Made by a program: the position numbers and the translations under genes
Notes under the pieces: model-generated
Told to the model about the DNA's origin: nothing
Databases searched by the model: none
The model's input: the letters and a program-made list of their open reading frames with translations, nothing else
NCBI GenBank assembly: GCA_002448875.1
Contig: DKAS01000185.1
Location: 1-14,549 of the forward strand
DNA: 14,549 nucleotides
DNA from: Proteobacteria bacterium UBA6920
GTDB lineage: Bacteria; Pseudomonadota; Gammaproteobacteria; SG8-11
Direction: 5' to 3'
Shown: positions 1 to 6,866 of the stretch, one piece after another
Position numbering within the stretch: position 1 is the stretch's first letter
How the letters are laid out: each line of letters starts with the position of its first letter

Positions 1-22
1 GCTGGTCGAGCACGCAGGGATG

Positions 23-70
23 CGTTTTTCGCGATCACGGCAAAGCGGACCACCGCCGCTGCGAAAAACG
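23..70. repeat. 10-bp inverted repeat downstream of ptsP
   Basis: Positions 23-32 (CGTTTTTCGC) and 61-70 (GCGAAAAACG) are perfect reverse complements with a 28-nt loop. The loop holds a smaller AGCGG/CCGCT-type hairpin when read on the minus strand. It begins 14 nt beyond the ptsP stop codon, so it could fold in the 3' end of the ptsP transcript. It lacks the U-tract after the stem that would mark a classical intrinsic terminator, so a termination role is only a guess. Confidence 0.35.
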
Positions 71-83
71 GGCGGGAACTTCT

Positions 84-2366
84 TTACGACTGGGCGGTGA
101 TATTGGCACGGCCGGCGTGCACCAGGCCGTCGAGGGCGTGTTCCACCAGCACCGAGTGAATGAAATGGCGAATGGACTGGCCATGCTCGTATTCCAGGGC
201 CAGGTGCAGAATTTCCTCGGCCTTGGCCTTGGAGAAGTTGCGGATCATGTACTTGATGCGGGGAATGCTCGCGGCGCTGGCGCTGAGACTGTCTATGCCC
301 ATACCCAGCAGCAGCAGCACCGCATAGGGATCGCTGGCCATCTCGCCGCAGATATTCACCGGCTTGCTGGCCGCCTTGCACTGGGCGACGATTTCCATCA
401 GCACCCGCAGCACCGACGGATGCAGGCAATCATACAGATTAGCCACCCGCGCGTTGTTGCGATCCACCGCCAGCAGGTACTGCGACAAATCGTTGGTTCC
501 CACGGAAATGAAATCGGCACGCCGCGCCAGGCTGGCCACCTGGTACACCGCCGCTGGCACCTCCACCATGACGCCGACTTGCGGCATTTCGATGGTTTCG
601 CCATTATCCAGCAGCTCGTGATGGGCGCGGCGCAGCAGGCGGATGGCGGAATCGACTTCGTCAACGGTGGTAATCATCGGAAACAGGATGCGCATATTGC
701 CCAGGCCGGCATTGGCTCGCAGCATGGCGCGCACCTGCACCAGGAAGATTTCCGGGTGATCCAGCGTGATGCGAATGCCGCGCCAGCCGAGAAACGGGTT
801 TTCCTCCTCGATCGGGAAGTACGGCAGGGCCTTGTCGCCGCCTACGTCCAGAGTACGCAGTGTGACCGGTCGGGGCGCGAACGACTCCAGCACCTGGCGG
901 TAGATCTGGGTCTGCTCGTCCTCGCTGGGAAAGCGTTCGCGGATCATGAAGGGAAATTCTGTGCGATACAGACCCACGCCCTCGGCACCGCTGTTGAGCG
1001 CCGGCGACACATCGGCGATCAAACCGGTATTGGCATAGAGGTGGACGATAGTGCCGTCGGTGGTCTGCGCCGGCAGGCGCAGAATGCTGGCCAGTTCTTC
1101 GGAAAGCTCCTCTTCTTCGCGGCGCAGGCGCTGGTATTCCAAGGTCACCTGCTCGCGCGGCGCGATATACACCAGCCCCTGATAACCGTCGATGATCAAC
1201 GGCTTGCCGTCGATCTGGGCAATCGGCATGTCAGTGGCGCCCATTACCGCCGGCACGTTAAAGGCGCGCGCCAGGATCGCCACATGCGAGGTGGACGAAC
1301 CGCGCCGGGAAATGACACCGGCCAGGTTCTTGATCGGCACCTCCGCCAGCATGGTGGCGGTGATGATATCGCCCACCAGGATGGAACCCGGCGGGAAACT
1401 GTAGCCGGCACGACCGTTTTTCTGCAGGTAGGAAAGGATGCGCCGGCCCAGATCGCGCACATCCTCCACCCGTTCCTTGATATAGGCATCGGCCACCGCG
1501 TCGAAGGCGTGCACGTAATCGTCTATGGTCTTGCGCAGGGCACCGGACGCCCAATTGCCCTCACGAATGCACGCCAGGGTATTCTCCACCAGGGCATCGC
1601 TGCCCAGCATCAGCTGGTAGGCATCGAACAGCGCCCGCTCCTCCGCCGACAGCACGCCGCGCAACTGGTCGGTGAGTTTCTGCAGATCGTCGCGCACCGA
1701 GGAAACAGCATCGATGAAAACCAGCTGCTCGGCCTGAATATCGCTGATCTTGCGATCCGGCACCGCATCCAGATCCGCCGGCGGATAAATGACGACGGCG
1801 GTACCGAAGGCCACGCCCGGCGCGCCGCCGAGGCCGTGTATGGGTTTGCCGCGGCTGGGCTCCTGGTCGCCCGGCATCAAGGAGTCGCCCACCGCCTCGG
1901 CATGGGCGATAATGCCGGCCAGCTGGGCCGCCACCGTAATCAGAAACGCTTCCTGATCGGTATCGAATTTGATGGGCTGGTGACGCTGCACCACCAGCAC
2001 GCCAAGCACCGTTCGCTTGTGAATCACCGGCACGCCGAGAAACGAAGGATACTGTTCTTCGCCGGTCTCCGGGAAATAAACGTAGCAGGGATTTTCCGTG
2101 GCATTATGCAGGTTGACGGTTTCTTCGCGCTCCGCCACCAGGCCCACCAGGCCCTGGCCGCGCTGCAGACGCACGCTGCCCACCGATTGCGGATGCAGGC
2201 CGTCGGTGGCCATCAGCAGGTAATGCGCTTTCTGATCCCACAGGTAGATGGAGCAAACGTCCACCCCCATATTGGATTTCACCCGGCGCACGATCAACGA
2301 CAATACCTGCTCCAGCCCTTGGGCGGAGTTAACTTCCTCGACGATGCGACGTAAGATATCTAGCAT
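84..2366 (-). CDS. ptsP: Phosphoenolpyruvate-protein phosphotransferase PtsP (EI-Ntr, GAF domain)
   Basis: First enzyme of the nitrogen-related phosphotransferase system. It takes phosphate from phosphoenolpyruvate onto a histidine and passes it to NPr and then EIIA-Ntr, a cytoplasmic regulatory relay rather than a sugar importer. The 760 residues match the usual PtsP length. Visible parts: an N-terminal GAF domain (about 15-155), then the phospho-histidine domain with the active His at 361 in SSTSHVAILAR, then the PEP-binding barrel with GVGLYRTEFPFM (463-474), TLDVGGDKALPYF (505-517), NPFLGWRGIR (523-532), VGTNDLSQYLL (622-632) and the catalytic Cys673 in NICGEMASDP. No inactivating change was seen. 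It lies 80 bp downstream of rppH on the same strand, as in many gammaproteobacteria, and is probably co-transcribed with it. The ATG at 2366 is not preceded by a strong ribosome binding site. Confidence 0.97.
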   Translation of the reverse strand: MLDILRRIVEEVNSAQGLEQVLSLIVRRVKSNMGVDVCSIYLWDQKAHYLLMATDGLHPQSVGSVRLQRGQGLVGLVAEREETVNLHNATENPCYVYFPETGEEQYPSFLGVPVIHKRTVLGVLVVQRHQPIKFDTDQEAFLITVAAQLAGIIAHAEAVGDSLMPGDQEPSRGKPIHGLGGAPGVAFGTAVVIYPPADLDAVPDRKISDIQAEQLVFIDAVSSVRDDLQKLTDQLRGVLSAEERALFDAYQLMLGSDALVENTLACIREGNWASGALRKTIDDYVHAFDAVADAYIKERVEDVRDLGRRILSYLQKNGRAGYSFPPGSILVGDIITATMLAEVPIKNLAGVISRRGSSTSHVAILARAFNVPAVMGATDMPIAQIDGKPLIIDGYQGLVYIAPREQVTLEYQRLRREEEELSEELASILRLPAQTTDGTIVHLYANTGLIADVSPALNSGAEGVGLYRTEFPFMIRERFPSEDEQTQIYRQVLESFAPRPVTLRTLDVGGDKALPYFPIEEENPFLGWRGIRITLDHPEIFLVQVRAMLRANAGLGNMRILFPMITTVDEVDSAIRLLRRAHHELLDNGETIEMPQVGVMVEVPAAVYQVASLARRADFISVGTNDLSQYLLAVDRNNARVANLYDCLHPSVLRVLMEIVAQCKAASKPVNICGEMASDPYAVLLLLGMGIDSLSASAASIPRIKYMIRNFSKAKAEEILHLALEYEHGQSIRHFIHSVLVEHALDGLVHAGRANITAQS

Positions 2367-2446
2367 GCGGGCTTCGCTGTCTCAACAATCCCGGTAGTCA
2401 CTGCTACGAATGGCCGCATTGCGTCACGACCCAGTGAGGCGTGGAA

Positions 2447-2938
2447 TCAATTGCTGGTATCACTGAAAACCAGAGGCGCCAGTTCCTGCAACGCCCGTTC
2501 ATAAACCTTGCGCTTGAAAAATACCACTTCCTGCAGCGGATGCCAGTAATTGACCCAGCGCCAGCTGTCAAATTCGGGATTCTTGGACAGATTCAGACAC
2601 ACGTTCTTTTCGTCCGTCCGCAACTGCAGCAGATACCAGCGTTGCTTCTGGCCTATGCACAAGGGTTCACAGTGACGGCGGATCAGGCGTTGCGGCAATT
2701 GATATTTCAGCCAGCGCCGGGTGCATCCCACAATCTCCACATGTTGGGGATCCAGGCCAGTTTCTTCGCGCAACTCGCGGAACAACGCCTGCTCCGGCGA
2801 TTCATTGCGCTGGATGCCGCCTTGGGGAAACTGCCAGGCGTTCTGACCCGCCCGACGCGCCCAGAATAACTGGCCGCTGCCGTTGGTCAGAATGATACCG
2901 ACATTGAGCCGATATCCCTCAGAATCAATTACTTGCAT
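2447..2938 (-). CDS. rppH: RNA pyrophosphohydrolase RppH (Nudix hydrolase)
   Basis: Removes pyrophosphate from the 5' triphosphate end of RNAs, which in gammaproteobacteria triggers RNase E-dependent mRNA decay. The Nudix box (GX5EX7REUXEEXGU) is complete at about residues 40-62, with G40, E46, R54, E55, E58, E59 and G61. The family's N-terminal [11 protein letters not shown] and the WQFPQGG segment before the box are also present. I chose the ATG at 2938 (163 aa) because AGGGGGAG lies about 5 nt upstream. A GTG two codons earlier (2944) would sit directly on that purine run. The start then resembles that of the E. coli protein (about 176 aa). Gene order rppH-ptsP is conserved in gammaproteobacteria. 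Confidence 0.96.
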   Translation of the reverse strand: MQVIDSEGYRLNVGIILTNGSGQLFWARRAGQNAWQFPQGGIQRNESPEQALFRELREETGLDPQHVEIVGCTRRWLKYQLPQRLIRRHCEPLCIGQKQRWYLLQLRTDEKNVCLNLSKNPEFDSWRWVNYWHPLQEVVFFKRKVYERALQELAPLVFSDTSN

Positions 2939-3274
2939 CCCCACTCCCCCTAGCGCTACTCCATTTTTTCACAAACCCAGCAACCAGATCAATAAATGTG
3001 GCGGAGAACCGCCAGTATTTTGTATACCGCGAAAGCGTCCGGGACTGGCATGCGAAATCAATGCCGGTCATCGTGGTCTGACGCGGGCGTATTACCATAA
3101 ACAAAACATGATAACCTGCCTGCCCCCTTGCTCCTTCTTATATAGAGTAGACCGCTTATAACCATTGCGCTGCCGAACTCACGCTGCCACTGGCGCCTAC
3201 CTCCCATCGCAATGGTATCCTTTGGCTTTACGGCGAACCGGGGCGGTTTTTTTTCAACACGAGGAGTATGCGAC
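2939..3274. other. Divergent intergenic region, rppH / HAD phosphatase
   Basis: About 336 bp with no convincing gene. It must hold promoters for both directions. Toward the HAD gene, a TATAAC at 3157-3162 with a poor TTCTTA at 3135-3140 (16-nt spacer) is the best sigma-70-like pair I see. It is weak. A perfect 6-bp hairpin (TGGCGG-AGAA-CCGCCA, 2999-3014) would lie in the rppH leader on the minus strand. Short open frames here lack ribosome binding sites and were not called. Confidence 0.5.
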
Positions 3275-3955
3275 GTGCAGCTTGCCATTTTCGATCTGGA
3301 CAACACCTTATTGGCCGGGGACAGCGACTATTTGTGGGGACAGTATTTGGCGGAGCAGGGCCTGGTGGACGGTGACAGCTATCAGAAGGAAAACCACCGT
3401 TTTTACATGGAGTACAAAAACGGCACCCTGGATATTCACGAATTCCTGCGTTTCAGCCTGCGCCCGCTCAGCGCCTACCCCCTGGAAGCACTGCAAACAC
3501 ACCGTGGTCGGTTCATGCAGAGCAAGATTTTACCCATTATCACCGCCCCGGCTCGCCAGCTGATCGCGGCGCACCGGCAGCGGGGCCGCTTCTGCCTGAT
3601 CATCACCGCCACCAATCGCTTCGTTACCGAACCTATCGCCAGCGAACTGGGCGTGGACGACCTGATCGCCACCGACGCGGAAATGAGCAACGGCCGTTAT
3701 ACCGGGAACGTCAGCGGCGAGCCCTGTTTCCAGCAGGGAAAGGTGAAACGTTTACATGCCTGGCTGCGGCAAAAGGGCTGGAATCTGGCGGACAGCTGGT
3801 TCTACAGTGATTCACACAACGATTTGCCCTTGCTGGAGGAAGTTAAAAACCCGGTGGCGGTGGACCCGGACGAAACCCTGGCCACCCATGCCGAATTCAA
3901 GGGCTGGCCGATCATCAGCCTGCGTGGCAAAAACTTGCCCGAGCATGGGATGTAA
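3275..3955 (+). CDS. HAD-superfamily (HAD-IB, SerB-like) phosphatase
   Basis: Probable cytoplasmic phosphomonoesterase acting through an aspartyl-phosphate intermediate. All four HAD motifs are visible in the 226-aa product: motif I DLDNT at 7-11 (nucleophile D7, acid/base D9), motif II T111 in LIITATN, motif III K156 in GKVKRL, and motif IV YSDSHNDLPLL at 177-187 with D179 and D183. Residues 13-90 form the helical cap typical of the IB subgroup. I chose the GTG at 3275 because GAGGAG (3261-3266) lies 8 nt upstream and the DLD motif then starts near the N terminus. An upstream ATG at 3212 adds 21 residues unlike the family. Homologues occur beside rppH-ptsP in Pseudomonas, and some relatives are annotated as histidinol-phosphatases. 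The substrate cannot be read from sequence. The 3' end overlaps the convergent 96-aa gene by 41 bp. Confidence 0.92.
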   Translation: MQLAIFDLDNTLLAGDSDYLWGQYLAEQGLVDGDSYQKENHRFYMEYKNGTLDIHEFLRFSLRPLSAYPLEALQTHRGRFMQSKILPIITAPARQLIAAHRQRGRFCLIITATNRFVTEPIASELGVDDLIATDAEMSNGRYTGNVSGEPCFQQGKVKRLHAWLRQKGWNLADSWFYSDSHNDLPLLEEVKNPVAVDPDETLATHAEFKGWPIISLRGKNLPEHGM

Positions 3956-4205
3956 GCGGGCGGGCGATGACATCCCACGCGGCCGAATGCTGCACCGGTG
4001 CCTGCCAGCCTACGCCGGGCTGTTGCTGAGCATCGGTAAAACGCAGCTCCAGATGCAGCAGGCCTTGCATCGCTTCCGCCAGCAGCCGGCCTTCGTCCGC
4101 CGGATAGGCGGCCTGCCATTGCTGGCGATTGATGTACACCACGTTGGGGCGGTAACCATGCACCGCGGCAAAACGATCGGCCAGCTTCTGAATAAAACTC
4201 AACAT
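3915..4205 (-). CDS. Hypothetical protein, 96 aa
   Basis: Not recognised. The case for a real gene is the strong ribosome binding site GGGAGGT (complement of 4214-4220) 8 nt before the ATG, and an amphipathic, mixed-composition product (FIQKLADRFAAVHGYRPNVV, then a second helix around residues 40-56) that looks like a folded protein. There is no signal peptide, membrane segment or known motif. Its last 41 bp overlap the end of the convergent HAD gene. It follows the 59-aa ORF by 30 bp on the same strand, so the two are probably co-transcribed. The C-terminal 20 residues lie in the overlap and may be poorly constrained. Confidence 0.7.
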   Translation of the reverse strand: MLSFIQKLADRFAAVHGYRPNVVYINRQQWQAAYPADEGRLLAEAMQGLLHLELRFTDAQQQPGVGWQAPVQHSAAWDVIARPLTSHARASFCHAG

Positions 4206-4235
4206 AGACTCGCACCTCCCGCCTGTGATTTCGAC

Positions 4236-4415
4236 CTAACGGAAATCCATGACCCGTTCATGCTCATCGCCGTATTGCCGCGGCTGACGCCAGGACAACC
4301 ACTGCCCCAAGCGGGCCGCCAGCCAGGCGCCGGCCCCGCGCCGGAAAACGCGGTAACCCCCCTGCCCGAACCGTAAGATTCCCGAACGCCTCTGCCCCTG
4401 TTGCCTGTTTCCCAT
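4236..4415 (-). CDS. Small basic hypothetical protein, 59 aa
   Basis: Short open frame upstream of the 96-aa gene. The ATG at 4415 has GGGAG about 7 nt before it, and the frame runs to a TAG at 4236-4238. The product is strongly basic and glycine-rich in the first half (MGNRQQGQRRSGILRFGQGG), then carries a Trp/Leu-rich helix (AWLAARLGQWLSW, about residues 30-42) and an acidic patch near the end. The combination of a good ribosome binding site, 30-bp spacing to the next gene and a plausible amphipathic helix supports it. No family is recognised, and chance remains possible at this length. Confidence 0.5.
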   Translation of the reverse strand: MGNRQQGQRRSGILRFGQGGYRVFRRGAGAWLAARLGQWLSWRQPRQYGDEHERVMDFR

Positions 4416-4501
4416 CTGCTCACTCCCGGAACTAAACTGGCTAGTAGTTAACCACGGGATTATGACAAACCGGTGAAGACGGGGTGGGAGTCTGCAAAAA
4501 T

Positions 4502-4529
4502 TTGTTAATCGGTGAGCAAAGCGTACATT
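4502..4529 (+). promoter_or_regulatory. Candidate sigma-70 promoter of the rod/hook-like gene
   Basis: TTGTTA (4502-4507) and TACATT (4524-4529) are separated by 16 bp, each matching 4 of 6 consensus bases. A start near 4536 would give a leader of about 35 nt. Competing readings are a weak sigma-54-like GG-N10-GC at 4482-4495 and a poor sigma-28-like CAAAGCG...GCCG at about 4517-4538. None is strong. Confidence 0.25.
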
Positions 4530-4570
4530 TCAGCGCCGTCGGGGACGACAGCAAACAGAGGTATCTCGCT

Positions 4571-4807
4571 ATGAGCAGTATTTCAGCGTTAACCGCAGGG
4601 ATTGCGGGCATCCAAAAAGGCTTTGATTCCCTCAACCGGGAAGCCACCCGTATCGCCAGGAGTTCCCGGGGTTACGAAGACCCCGGCTATGACCTGAGCC
4701 AATCCCTGGTCTATATGAAAGTCGCCAAGGTGCAGACCGCGGCCTCGGCCCGGGTGGTGGAAGTCAGCGGGCAGATGCTGGGCACCCTGCTGGATATCAA
4801 GGTCTGA
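4571..4807 (+). CDS. Mini flagellar rod/hook-like protein, 78 aa
   Basis: The product resembles the two terminal helices of flagellar axial proteins (FlgB, FlgC, FlgE, FlgG) joined with almost nothing between them. The N-terminal part (ISALTAGIAGIQKGFDSLNR) matches the first D0-type helix. The C-terminal part (DLSQSLVYMKVAKVQTAASA and GQMLGTLLDIKV) matches the C-terminal helix ending in the usual LL-D/N-I. Real rod proteins are 130-260 aa, so the whole central body is absent. The ATG at 4571 is preceded by AGAGGT (4557-4562) at 8 nt. An in-frame upstream start at 4484 lacks support. No other flagellar gene lies in the window. Comparable small proteins are sometimes annotated as flagellar basal body or FlgE-like. 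Actual role is unknown, and assembly into a flagellum is not shown. Confidence 0.8.
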   Translation: MSSISALTAGIAGIQKGFDSLNREATRIARSSRGYEDPGYDLSQSLVYMKVAKVQTAASARVVEVSGQMLGTLLDIKV

Positions 4808-4910
4808 TTCCTAGCGCCAGCGGTCTCCCCTCCGCGGACGAGCGGTAAGCGGCCCGGCTCAATTCAGATACATCGTCGGTGAATATCCCTGGTAAACCGG
4901 AAACGGCGTC

Positions 4911-4922
4911 GGCACCGGTGCC
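4911..4922. repeat. Perfect 12-bp palindrome GGCACCGGTGCC
   Basis: A perfect palindrome placed 2 nt beyond the stop codon of the operon's last gene, in the convergent gap between it and the 78-aa gene. It could be a protein-binding site or a chance G+C-rich palindrome. With no loop it is not a good RNA hairpin and no U-tract follows, so I do not call it a terminator. Confidence 0.4.
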
Positions 4923-4924
4923 AG

Positions 4925-5341
4925 TTAGGGATACGGCATCGGCAGCGGTTCTCCCGACGACACGAAATCCATCGAATATTCGATGTCCATGTCCCGGTCG
5001 GCAGGACCAAAGCGCAGGTGGCGACATCTCTCTTCCACGCGCGACACAAAATTAGCATCCCGCATCAGGGTGGCTTTTACCGCGCAGTGACTCACTCGGC
5101 CACTGGCGGCGATGGACAAACCCAGCAGCAGCTTGCCCGCCAAATGCGGCTTGTCGATCAATTCAACACCGTAGATCCGCTCCAGCACTTTTTTTTCATG
5201 TTCCATGACGCGGGCGATAGCCTGGGGAGAGCGCTGTGTCTGGCGGTGAGCCACCGTGGCGGTGCCATCACTCTGGCAGGCCGCCAACCAGGACAATAAC
5301 GGAATGATCGGCAATACAAGGAAACGAGTCTTTACACCCAC
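4925..5341 (-). CDS. Lipoprotein with AgmX/PglI-type C-terminal domain
   Basis: Predicted 138-aa lipoprotein. The signal peptide ends in the lipobox LAAC with the lipidated Cys at 22, followed by Q-S-D, so outer-membrane sorting is expected. Residues about 65-128 repeat the C-terminal domain of the TonB-like protein encoded just upstream. Both have G-K-hydrophobic stretch, SIAASGRV / AIAAGGNV, and a Cys pair 20 residues apart (here C86 and C106), then RFGPADRDMDIEYSMDFV against DFGPANADMTVTYPVDFV. The start is the GTG at 5341, with AAGGAGGG about 6 nt upstream. A longer upstream frame would bury the signal peptide. It is the last gene of the operon, 53 bp after the TonB-like gene. Likely an outer-membrane partner or receptor of the same machine (inference). 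Confidence 0.85.
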   Translation of the reverse strand: MGVKTRFLVLPIIPLLSWLAACQSDGTATVAHRQTQRSPQAIARVMEHEKKVLERIYGVELIDKPHLAGKLLLGLSIAASGRVSHCAVKATLMRDANFVSRVEERCRHLRFGPADRDMDIEYSMDFVSSGEPLPMPYP

Positions 5342-5394
5342 GGTGTCCCTCCTTGCGCGAGCGTTAATGGCTCGGCCCAGGTCAAACCGGTGGA

Positions 5395-6333
5395 TCAACT
5401 CAAGGGTACGAAATCCACCGGATAAGTGACCGTCATGTCGGCGTTGGCCGGGCCGAAGTCGAAGGTGCGGCACTTGGCCTCGATCTTGTGCAGAAAATCA
5501 TCGTCCTTGAACTCGGCCGACTGTACCTTGCACTCGGTGACATTGCCACCGGCGGCAATGGCGATTTCCAGCACCACTTTACCCTCGATAGCCGGATTGG
5601 TGCGCAGGGCGATACTGTGCATGCGGTTGAGGGCGCCTTTGTAGCGCTCCATGATCAGGGTAATCTCCTGGAAAGTGCGCGGACCGCGGATATGTTCACG
5701 CGGCTGGCCGCGGCCTTCATCCGCCGCCTTGGCCACCGGACTCTCCACGGTTTCCACGTTGCGCCCGCCGAGCTCGCGACTGCGGCTGGCAGCGCGCGCC
5801 AGCTTGCTGGTGTCAATACCGCCGCTGCGCGCGGCGCTGCCCATGGTCAGCATTTCCGGCGCCGCCCGGCTCTCCGCCTTGTCGTTACGCGCCATATTGA
5901 GATTGACCTGCGGCACTTCCGGGGCGCTGCGCAAGTCCTGCAGTTCATCGGCCAGAGCCAGCAAACCGGAACGCGCCGCTTTCTCCCGCGCTTTGGCCGC
6001 CAACTGCTCCGGGGTCGGTTCTTCCTTCTTTACTTCTTCCTTTTTCGGCTCCGGCTTCTTTTCTTCCTTTTTGACTTCTTCCTTTTTCTCCACCTTGGGC
6101 TCTTCGACCTTGGGCAGGGGTTTGGGAATCTGCTTTTCGACGATCAGCTTGGCCAGGCGCGGCGGAATGCTCTGCGCCTGGTAACGGTCGATGGGCGGCA
6201 CCGGGATCAGGCGCAACAGCAGGCCCAGCAGTATGAATGCCGCCAGCGACACCTGGGAAATGCTGCGCAGCCGACCCTGGTCTTCGGCCAGGCTGGTCCA
6301 CGGCAGGACATGGGAATGAAAATAACCGTTCAT
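5395..6333 (-). CDS. TonB-like energy transducer, AgmX/PglI C-terminal domain
   Basis: 312-aa inner-membrane protein with TonB architecture. It has a short cytoplasmic N terminus, one membrane helix at about 27-44 (VSLAAFILLGLLLRLIPVPP), then a Lys/Glu/Pro-rich periplasmic stretch (about 68-110, with repeated VKKEE and KKPEPKKEE blocks). A low-complexity linker and a C-terminal globular domain (about 222-312) follow. That domain is of the AgmX/PglI type, related in layout to TonB C-terminal domains, and carries C268 and C288. The family couples proton flow through ExbB/ExbD-type channels to work at the outer membrane. In Myxococcus the related proteins belong to the gliding machinery. It starts 6 bp after the second exbD-like gene. 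Partner and substrate here are unknown. Confidence 0.88.
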   Translation of the reverse strand: MNGYFHSHVLPWTSLAEDQGRLRSISQVSLAAFILLGLLLRLIPVPPIDRYQAQSIPPRLAKLIVEKQIPKPLPKVEEPKVEKKEEVKKEEKKPEPKKEEVKKEEPTPEQLAAKAREKAARSGLLALADELQDLRSAPEVPQVNLNMARNDKAESRAAPEMLTMGSAARSGGIDTSKLARAASRSRELGGRNVETVESPVAKAADEGRGQPREHIRGPRTFQEITLIMERYKGALNRMHSIALRTNPAIEGKVVLEIAIAAGGNVTECKVQSAEFKDDDFLHKIEAKCRTFDFGPANADMTVTYPVDFVPLS

Positions 6334-6339
6334 CGGCGC

Positions 6340-6846
6340 CTAACCCTTCTTGTCCAGCCTCTGCATCACCGCCAGGGAAATGTTCCCGTAGTTGGCCTTG
6401 GTGCAAGTCAGCATGATTTTCTTCAGCAGGCGATAGGAGATTTCCTGGTCCGCCATGATGGTCACCTCGCCGTTGAACGGTGCATCCGCTGGCGCGCCGC
6501 GCAGGCGGGCGCCGGTCAGCAGTTCCAGTTCCTTGCGCAAAGGCTCGATGGTGGAAGTGGTGTCCGCCAGCGCCATCTGCACGTCCATCACCTTGTGTCC
6601 CTGGATGACGATATCCGTCGCATTGACGACGATACTGATGGTCTCCTTGGGCTTCTGCTCGGCAATGGACTCAGGCAGTTTGATCGATTTGGTGCTGGGC
6701 AATACTTCGCCGGTGGACGAATTGACCAGCAGGAAAAACACCAGGATGGTGAAGATATCCATCAGCGATACCAGATTCAACGGTATCGCCCGCTTGGACC
6801 GCTTATAGTGATTCTCCATGCGCTGGGCGCGTTTCGACATTTTCAT
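6340..6846 (-). CDS. ExbD/TolR-family protein, Asp-bearing copy
   Basis: 168-aa biopolymer-transport protein with one N-terminal membrane helix (about 23-42, NLVSLMDIFTILVFFLLV) and a periplasmic domain. The helix keeps the essential acidic residue of the family, D30, aligned with D25 of E. coli ExbD, which carries protons inside the ExbB/TolQ ring. A basic stretch (KRAQRMENHYKRSKR) precedes the helix, as expected for the cytoplasmic side. The gene begins 20 bp after the other exbD-like gene. AGGTAG lies upstream of the ATG at 6846, though the spacing is a little long (11 nt). It probably forms a mixed dimer with the Asn-bearing copy (inference). Confidence 0.93.
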   Translation of the reverse strand: MKMSKRAQRMENHYKRSKRAIPLNLVSLMDIFTILVFFLLVNSSTGEVLPSTKSIKLPESIAEQKPKETISIVVNATDIVIQGHKVMDVQMALADTTSTIEPLRKELELLTGARLRGAPADAPFNGEVTIMADQEISYRLLKKIMLTCTKANYGNISLAVMQRLDKKG

Positions 6847-6866
6847 GACGGCGACTACCTGCTATG

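Noticed and set aside
117..2354. Long plus-strand open frame (745 codons) opposite ptsP
   Set aside because: Antisense shadow of ptsP. The product is rich in His, Gln and Arg with no domain, while the opposite strand has every PtsP motif.
2999..3014. Hairpin TGGCGG-AGAA-CCGCCA as a terminator
   Set aside because: No gene ends upstream of it on either strand, and the following bases are not a clean T-run. It lies between divergent genes.
3802..4215. Minus-strand open frame of 137 codons overlapping the 96-aa gene
   Set aside because: Overlaps the HAD coding region deeply. The alternative 96-aa frame has the properly spaced ribosome binding site and better composition.
4199..4423. Minus-strand 74-aa frame in the same place as the 59-aa gene
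   Set aside because: Different frame with Gly/Ser/Arg-rich low-quality product. It overlaps the start of the 96-aa gene, and the 59-aa frame has the better placed Shine-Dalgarno.
4482..4495. Sigma-54-like GG-N10-GC upstream of the 78-aa gene
   Set aside because: Only the GG, GC and TGCA bases match; the rest of the -24 box does not. A short G-run makes chance likely.
6001..6125. Low-complexity repeat in the TonB-like gene as a DNA repeat element
   Set aside because: It is the coding sequence for the Lys/Glu/Pro-rich periplasmic linker expected in TonB-type proteins, not an independent repeat.
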